From: Actinomycetota bacterium | Lineage (GTDB): Bacteria > Actinomycetota > Acidimicrobiia > Acidimicrobiales > Iamiaceae | Direction of reading: 5' to 3' | Assembly: GCA_019639075.1 (NCBI GenBank) | Contig: JAHBSO010000017.1 | Location: 1-35,657, forward strand | Length of the DNA stretch: 35,657 nt | In this document: piece by piece, positions 31,956 through 35,657 of the stretch | Layout of the letters: each line of letters opens with the position of its first letter | How positions within the stretch are numbered: position 1 is the first letter of the stretch | Notes under the pieces: model-generated | Told to the model about the DNA's origin: nothing | Database searches by the model: none | The model's input: the letters and a program-made list of their open reading frames with translations, nothing else | Translations under genes and position numbers: made by a program

Positions 31956-32098
31956 TCGACCACAGCGACCACATCCTCAACGTCGAGGTGTGACGGACCG
32001 ACGTCGAACGTGACGACCGGTTGCGGTCGCCCTGAAACCGCAGACCGACGGTCCGTCCGGTCTACGTTTCCGTGACGCTCCGACGAGGCAGGTGGACG

Positions 32099-33730
32099 AT
32101 GGGATTGCGGGACTCCTGGAAGCAGGCGCGGGAGGCGATGGCCGCCGGCATGAAGGGGGAGGGTCCGAGCGAGGAGGCGCTGGCGTCGCTGTCGCCCGAG
32201 CAGCGCGCGGCCTACGACGCCCGCATCGCGGAGGTCGCCGCGGCCCGGGGCGGCGCGCAGCGGCAGCACGAGCGGTTGGTGGCCGACCACGCGGCGAGCG
32301 TCGCGGCGCGGCCGTTGCAGGGGCCGGCCGGGGAGTGGCTCTACGGTCCGGCCGTCTACCCGGGTGCGAACCCGGCGACGCTCGACGGCCCGTCGCCCGG
32401 GAACGCCGTGCGCGGCGAGCTCGGACGCCTGGCCGGTCAGGTCCCGTCGGCCGGCGAGATCACCGACGCCGTGCTCCACCGGTCCGAGAACCCGGCGGCC
32501 CCGCCACCGGCGCCGGACGACCAGCGTCCGGTGGTCGCCGCAGCCGAGCGGGCCGCCCGCGACGCGGCGCGCGCCCCCTACGTCGCCCCCGAGCGCGTCC
32601 GCCACGCCATCACCCGCCTGTCGGCCCGCGCCGACAGCGAGCTCGACGAGGTGGCCGCGTACCTGGCCTCGAGCGGCCTCGCCGGTCGCGCCGACGTCGT
32701 GTTCGGCTGCTACCGGGTGCCCGACCACATCGGTCGCGGCACGGGCACGCGTGGCCGGTACGTCGAGTGGGACGTCGTGCACGCCGCGGACGTCGACCTC
32801 GCGCCCGCGCCGCCCCCGACCGCGGTGACGATCGACGGCTCCGAGCGGTGGGTGGCCCGCGCCGGTGGCGAACCCTCGGTGCTCGACGAGGACCTGGCCA
32901 TCGCCTACCTCGCCGCGACGGGCCTCGGCCCCGACCGGGTGCTGGGCCTGGCGCGGGGGATGCAGGTCCGGTCGACCGGTGGCGATGCCGAGGGCAACGG
33001 GGCATCGACGATGGTGGAGGTGACCGGCGTCCACGTGCTCCACGCCGGGCCCGGTGCCGGGGGACCCGGCCCCGAGGCGTTCGCGGCCTGGACCGGGACG
33101 AGGCCGGTCGCGGTGCCGGTCGACGGGCACCCGGGCGTGCGGGTCGAGGTCCTCAACTGGGCGGCGATCGCCGAGGCGGTCCGGCCGCAGCACCACCGGC
33201 CCGTCCCGGTGCCGTCGCCGTTCCCGTACCTCCCGTCGTCGCCGCAGGAGCTGCTCGGCGCCTACCTGGAGGTGGTCGGGATCCACCCCGCGCACTGCTT
33301 CGGCGCGTCGGTGGTCGAGGACCGGCACCGTTCGATCGACGGGGTGAGCAGCGGGTTGGGCGGGCTCGTCACGACCGTGACCGACCGGGGCGCCGAATCG
33401 ACCTGCGCCGACGGGAAGGTCCGACGTCGGCTCGTCGGCGGCGTCCACGTCGTGGTCGCGTACCTCGACGCGCCCGCCTACGTCGAGGGGCGGGACCGGT
33501 GGGAGGCGTACCAGCGAGACGTGCTCCGCTCGAACCTCGCCGCCGAGACGTTCGTCCGCGGTCCGGTGTTCGACGACACCTTCGGCGAGGTGCCCGCCGG
33601 CCTCCGGGGTCTGGTCCGGGGTGCGAAGAAGGTGGCGAAGGTGGCCGAGGTGCTGGAGGGTGGGTGGTCCTCCGGGCCGCACCCGCACCGGTACTGCTGG
33701 CCGCCGTCGGCGCCGGGGGCGGCGCGGTGA
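32099..33730 (+). CDS. Unrecognised protein, first of an overlapping pair
   Basis: A 543-residue protein I do not recognise. Residues 1-50 are helical and charged (LRDSWKQAREAMAAGMKGEG, then SLSPEQRAAYDARIAEVAAA), suggesting a DUF-like short helical module. A Pro/Ala-rich stretch lies near 140-160. Two similar-looking segments, VVFGCYRVPDHIGRGTGTRG and then GIHPAHCFGASVVEDRHRSI, may be two related half-domains. There is no signal peptide or membrane segment, so it is probably cytoplasmic. The ATG at 32099 follows GAGGCAGGTGG; a GTG at 32072 is less likely. The last bases overlap the next gene's GTG by 4 (GTGA), so the two are translationally coupled. Confidence 0.75.
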   Translation: MGLRDSWKQAREAMAAGMKGEGPSEEALASLSPEQRAAYDARIAEVAAARGGAQRQHERLVADHAASVAARPLQGPAGEWLYGPAVYPGANPATLDGPSPGNAVRGELGRLAGQVPSAGEITDAVLHRSENPAAPPPAPDDQRPVVAAAERAARDAARAPYVAPERVRHAITRLSARADSELDEVAAYLASSGLAGRADVVFGCYRVPDHIGRGTGTRGRYVEWDVVHAADVDLAPAPPPTAVTIDGSERWVARAGGEPSVLDEDLAIAYLAATGLGPDRVLGLARGMQVRSTGGDAEGNGASTMVEVTGVHVLHAGPGAGGPGPEAFAAWTGTRPVAVPVDGHPGVRVEVLNWAAIAEAVRPQHHRPVPVPSPFPYLPSSPQELLGAYLEVVGIHPAHCFGASVVEDRHRSIDGVSSGLGGLVTTVTDRGAESTCADGKVRRRLVGGVHVVVAYLDAPAYVEGRDRWEAYQRDVLRSNLAAETFVRGPVFDDTFGEVPAGLRGLVRGAKKVAKVAEVLEGGWSSGPHPHRYCWPPSAPGAAR

Positions 33731-34515
33731 GCGACGGAGGTTCGCCCCTCCCGCCCGACCGGGTGCCACCGCCGCTCCCCGGTCGGCCGGTCTCGTCGTC
33801 GCTGCCACCCCCGCCGCCCCCGCCGCGCCCCTCCTCCCCGGCACCGCCCGTGCCCGGCCCCACGGTGCCCCGCCCCGCTGTGCCCGGTCCGTCCGACGTC
33901 CGGTCGGTGGGCTTCGCCGGCGCGGACGGGGTGTCGACCGGCCGTCGCCGGCTGCGGTTGGTCGGTCGCGTCCTCGGGGTCGTGCTGCTGGTCGTCGGCG
34001 TCGCCGGCATCGGCTGGGGGATCTGGACCATCGTCGACACCTGGCGCTCGATGGAGCGCGACGCCGTCGCCGTCGGGCGGGCCGCGCCCCTCGGGGCCAC
34101 GGGCGAGACGTTCGGGTTCACCGCGTCGGGTCGGGAGCGGTTCACGATCTGGGTCGACACCGGGACCTCCGACGAGGACGCGCGGGACGTGATCGTCGAC
34201 TCGATCACCTGCCAGGTGCGCACCGGCGGATCGGTCACCGAGGTCGACGGTGCCCGGCAGGGCAGCCGGGTGACCCTCGATCGTCGGTCGACCGTCGGGT
34301 CCTTCACGGCGTCGGAGGGTCGGGTCGAGGTGCGGTGCGCGCACGGTGACCACGGGTCGCGGTACGACCGCGGGCGCCTCGCGGTCGAGCGGAAGGTGCT
34401 CGTCGTCCCGGGCGAACCGGGCGCGGCCGGGCTGGGAATCGTCGCGCTGATCGCCGGCGGGTTCCTGGCGGTCGCCGGTGGGATCGTCCTCGGGGTGAGC
34501 CGTCGCTCGCGCTGA
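33727..34515 (+). CDS. Membrane protein with Pro-rich cytoplasmic head
   Basis: 262 residues, unrecognised. Residues 1-60 are Pro-rich (SSLPPPPPPPRPSSPAPPVP), then Arg-rich. TM1 at about 80-105 (VLGVVLLVVGVAGIGWGIWT) is followed by an exported domain of some 120 residues (beta-rich, with Cys in DSITCQVRTG and EVRCAHGDHG that may pair) and TM2 near the end (LGIVALIAGGFLAVAGGIVL). The exported domain looks like a small beta-sandwich. The GTG start overlaps the TGA of the upstream gene in GTGA. The two are surely cotranscribed, and the first protein may bind the Pro-rich head (inference). Confidence 0.8.
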   Translation: MSDGGSPLPPDRVPPPLPGRPVSSSLPPPPPPPRPSSPAPPVPGPTVPRPAVPGPSDVRSVGFAGADGVSTGRRRLRLVGRVLGVVLLVVGVAGIGWGIWTIVDTWRSMERDAVAVGRAAPLGATGETFGFTASGRERFTIWVDTGTSDEDARDVIVDSITCQVRTGGSVTEVDGARQGSRVTLDRRSTVGSFTASEGRVEVRCAHGDHGSRYDRGRLAVERKVLVVPGEPGAAGLGIVALIAGGFLAVAGGIVLGVSRRSR

Positions 34516-34565
34516 CGCCGGTCGCCCGGCGCGGCGCCGGAGCCCCGGTACCGGGCCCGTACGAT
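34516..34565 (+). terminator. GC-rich hairpins after the unknown gene pair
   Basis: Two compact palindromes follow the stop: CCGGCGCGGCGCCGG (34527-34545 region) and CCCGGTACCGGG (about 34545-34556). There is no U-tract; a terminator role is inferred from position. Confidence 0.4.
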
Positions 34566-34929
34566 GCTCGGTGCGTCATCGACCCCGGCCGGCCGTTCGT
34601 GCCGCCCGGCGCTGCCGCCCACGCCCTCGTGGGGCCGGCGCGAAACCTCGAAAGGCCTGGTCAGCGGGTAGGCGGGGGAGGTGCACGGCACGGATTTGTC
34701 CGATCTCGGCACGGATCGCGTGTGCGAAAGCGTCCGGATCGGTCGATCTCGGGGGCCGAATTCGCCCGATCTTGCATCGATCACCTGTGTCGCACCGGCG
34801 GGTTGGCCATCCTCGGGGAGGGCCCGGACCTGCCCATCGGCCCGGCCCTCACCAGCCTCGGGTGATGGGGCTCAACCAGTCGTGCATGCTCTGTTCCTCG
34901 GGGGTAGGTCCTTGCGCTCAGCACCGATG

Positions 34930-34968
34930 GCCCAACCCTCTCGTTCAACCCGAGGTCGAGGGTTGGGC
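34930..34968 (+). repeat. 11-bp stem hairpin in long intergenic region
   Basis: GCCCAACCCTC and its exact complement GAGGGTTGGGC enclose 17 bases. The surrounding stretch 34516-35071 (about 550 bases) holds no gene that I can support. It is more AT-rich in its second half and may contain the long leader of the HD-GYP gene at 35072. Confidence 0.5.
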
Positions 34969-35071
34969 GGATCGACGAGTGCACCCCGTATGGGTGATCC
35001 GCACTGGTTCATTTGGCGCATTCGTGTCTGAATCCCTTGGAACCGGCCTAGGGCTGACCGATGTTCCGCGC

Positions 35072-35657
35072 ATGAACACGGTTCAGCCGACAAAGGCGCC
35101 ACCGCGCCAGGACCGGTGGCAGCCCAACGCGCGTGCTGCGACGGCCGTTCGGGTGTTCTCGTTCGTGTTCCCGATCGTCGTGTCGGTCGCTTTCGTTGCG
35201 ATGGTCAGCCGCGTGGTGACCAGGCCCTCGGACCTGCTGGGGACCGCCGCCTGGTGGGTCGGCTTGACCGCGGCAGCGTCGGTGGTCTTGGTGGCGGTGG
35301 AGCGCCTCATGCGGCGCCTGTTGCCGCTCGAGACCTACCTCCGCATGTCGCTGGCGTTCCCCGACCAGGCGCCATCGAAGTTCAAGGCGGCGCTGCGCAC
35401 CAACACGCTGCGCCAGCTCCAGCGGGACATGGACGAGGGAGCCCTGCCCTCCAGCGTCGACGGTCACCAGGAGGCGGCCGAGAAGCTCCTCGCCCTGGCC
35501 TCCGCGCTCAACGACCACGACCGGCTGACCCGCGGTCACACCGAGCGAGTCCGTGCCTACTCCCTGATGATCGGCGAGGAAATGGGACTCCCGCAGGAGG
35601 ACCTTGACAAGCTGCACTGGGCTGGCCTTGTTCATGACATCGGCAAGATCACGGTGC
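35072..35657 (+). CDS. Membrane HD-GYP-type protein, 3' end outside window
   Basis: 195 residues are visible before the window ends. After a basic Pro-rich leader there are two membrane segments (FSFVFPIVVSVAFVAMV and WWVGLTAAASVVLVAVE), then a linker helix (FKAALRTNTLRQLQRDMDEG) and the start of an HD domain: LLALASALNDHDRLTRGHTE with the first metal His, then LHWAGLVHDIGKITV with the HD pair. NDHDRLTRGHTERVRAYS is typical of the HD-GYP group, some of which hydrolyse cyclic di-GMP. The GYP motif itself would be beyond the window, so the enzymatic class is inferred. The ATG at 35072 has no strong ribosome site. Confidence 0.85.
   Translation, partial: MNTVQPTKAPPRQDRWQPNARAATAVRVFSFVFPIVVSVAFVAMVSRVVTRPSDLLGTAAWWVGLTAAASVVLVAVERLMRRLLPLETYLRMSLAFPDQAPSKFKAALRTNTLRQLQRDMDEGALPSSVDGHQEAAEKLLALASALNDHDRLTRGHTERVRAYSLMIGEEMGLPQEDLDKLHWAGLVHDIGKITV

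Noticed and set aside
30446..33844. A very long open frame of over 1100 codons on the minus strand, across the hydrolase copy B and the gene at 32099
   Set aside because: It is opposite or out of frame with real genes, is very rich in Arg, Pro and Gly, and has no recognisable domains. High GC content keeps such shadow frames open.

Overview
The window is high-GC DNA from an actinobacterium. Genes are tightly packed and often start with GTG. The evidence is an adjacent Mec-type JAMM protease and CysM-type cysteine synthase (known from Mycobacterium), a PEP carboxylase, a CwlO/VanY-like wall protein pair, a ClpP, and an HD-GYP protein. Gene content and the repeat families would suit the class Acidimicrobiia, but that placement is inference.

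Layout. 1-780: the end of a PH-like-domain gene, then a tRNA-Gly(GCC) with a strong hairpin terminator. 781-5943: a decayed accessory island holding an intact IS256-family element, two overlapping unknown genes, an XRE regulator, a lipoprotein and a frameshifted C-terminal remnant of a large serine recombinase that abuts the 3' end of the tmRNA gene. 5944-6890: ssrA and smpB, the trans-translation pair. 6925-12381: MATE exporter, Fic protein with a palindromic operator, and PEP carboxylase. 12395-16682: GNAT protein and acyl-CoA synthetase (one transcription unit), alpha/beta hydrolase, and SAM methyltransferase. 16683-18383: a repeat-rich intergenic region, then mec and cysM with no cysO between them. 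18477-21686: a response regulator, histidine kinase and secreted repeat protein, all on the minus strand. 21846-24215: rph and rdgB, then a thioesterase-like gene, with repeated elements between. 24372-25105: an odd tRNA carrying a UAG anticodon with a short variable arm, then clpP. 25107-28649: lipoprotein, rpe, a TrmA/RlmD-type RNA methyltransferase and a zinc alcohol dehydrogenase. 28703-28987: tRNA-Lys(CTT) and tRNA-His(GTG). 29037-31848: two tandem paralogous coiled-coil/VanY peptidoglycan-hydrolase-like proteins, each with the same promoter layout. 32099-34515: an overlapping pair of unrecognised genes. 35072-end: a membrane HD-GYP-type protein cut by the window edge.

Most of the window is core metabolism and RNA or protein quality control (ssrA/smpB, clpP, rph, rdgB, RNA methyltransferase). 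The observations most worth following are the short-armed tRNA(UAG) upstream of clpP, the recombinase remnant fused to the ssrA 3' end, the 33-bp palindrome in front of fic, paired CAGG half-sites with 11-bp spacing upstream of both the response regulator and the secreted protein, and the duplicated wall-hydrolase genes with duplicated promoters. No CRISPR array or recognisable defence operon was seen.
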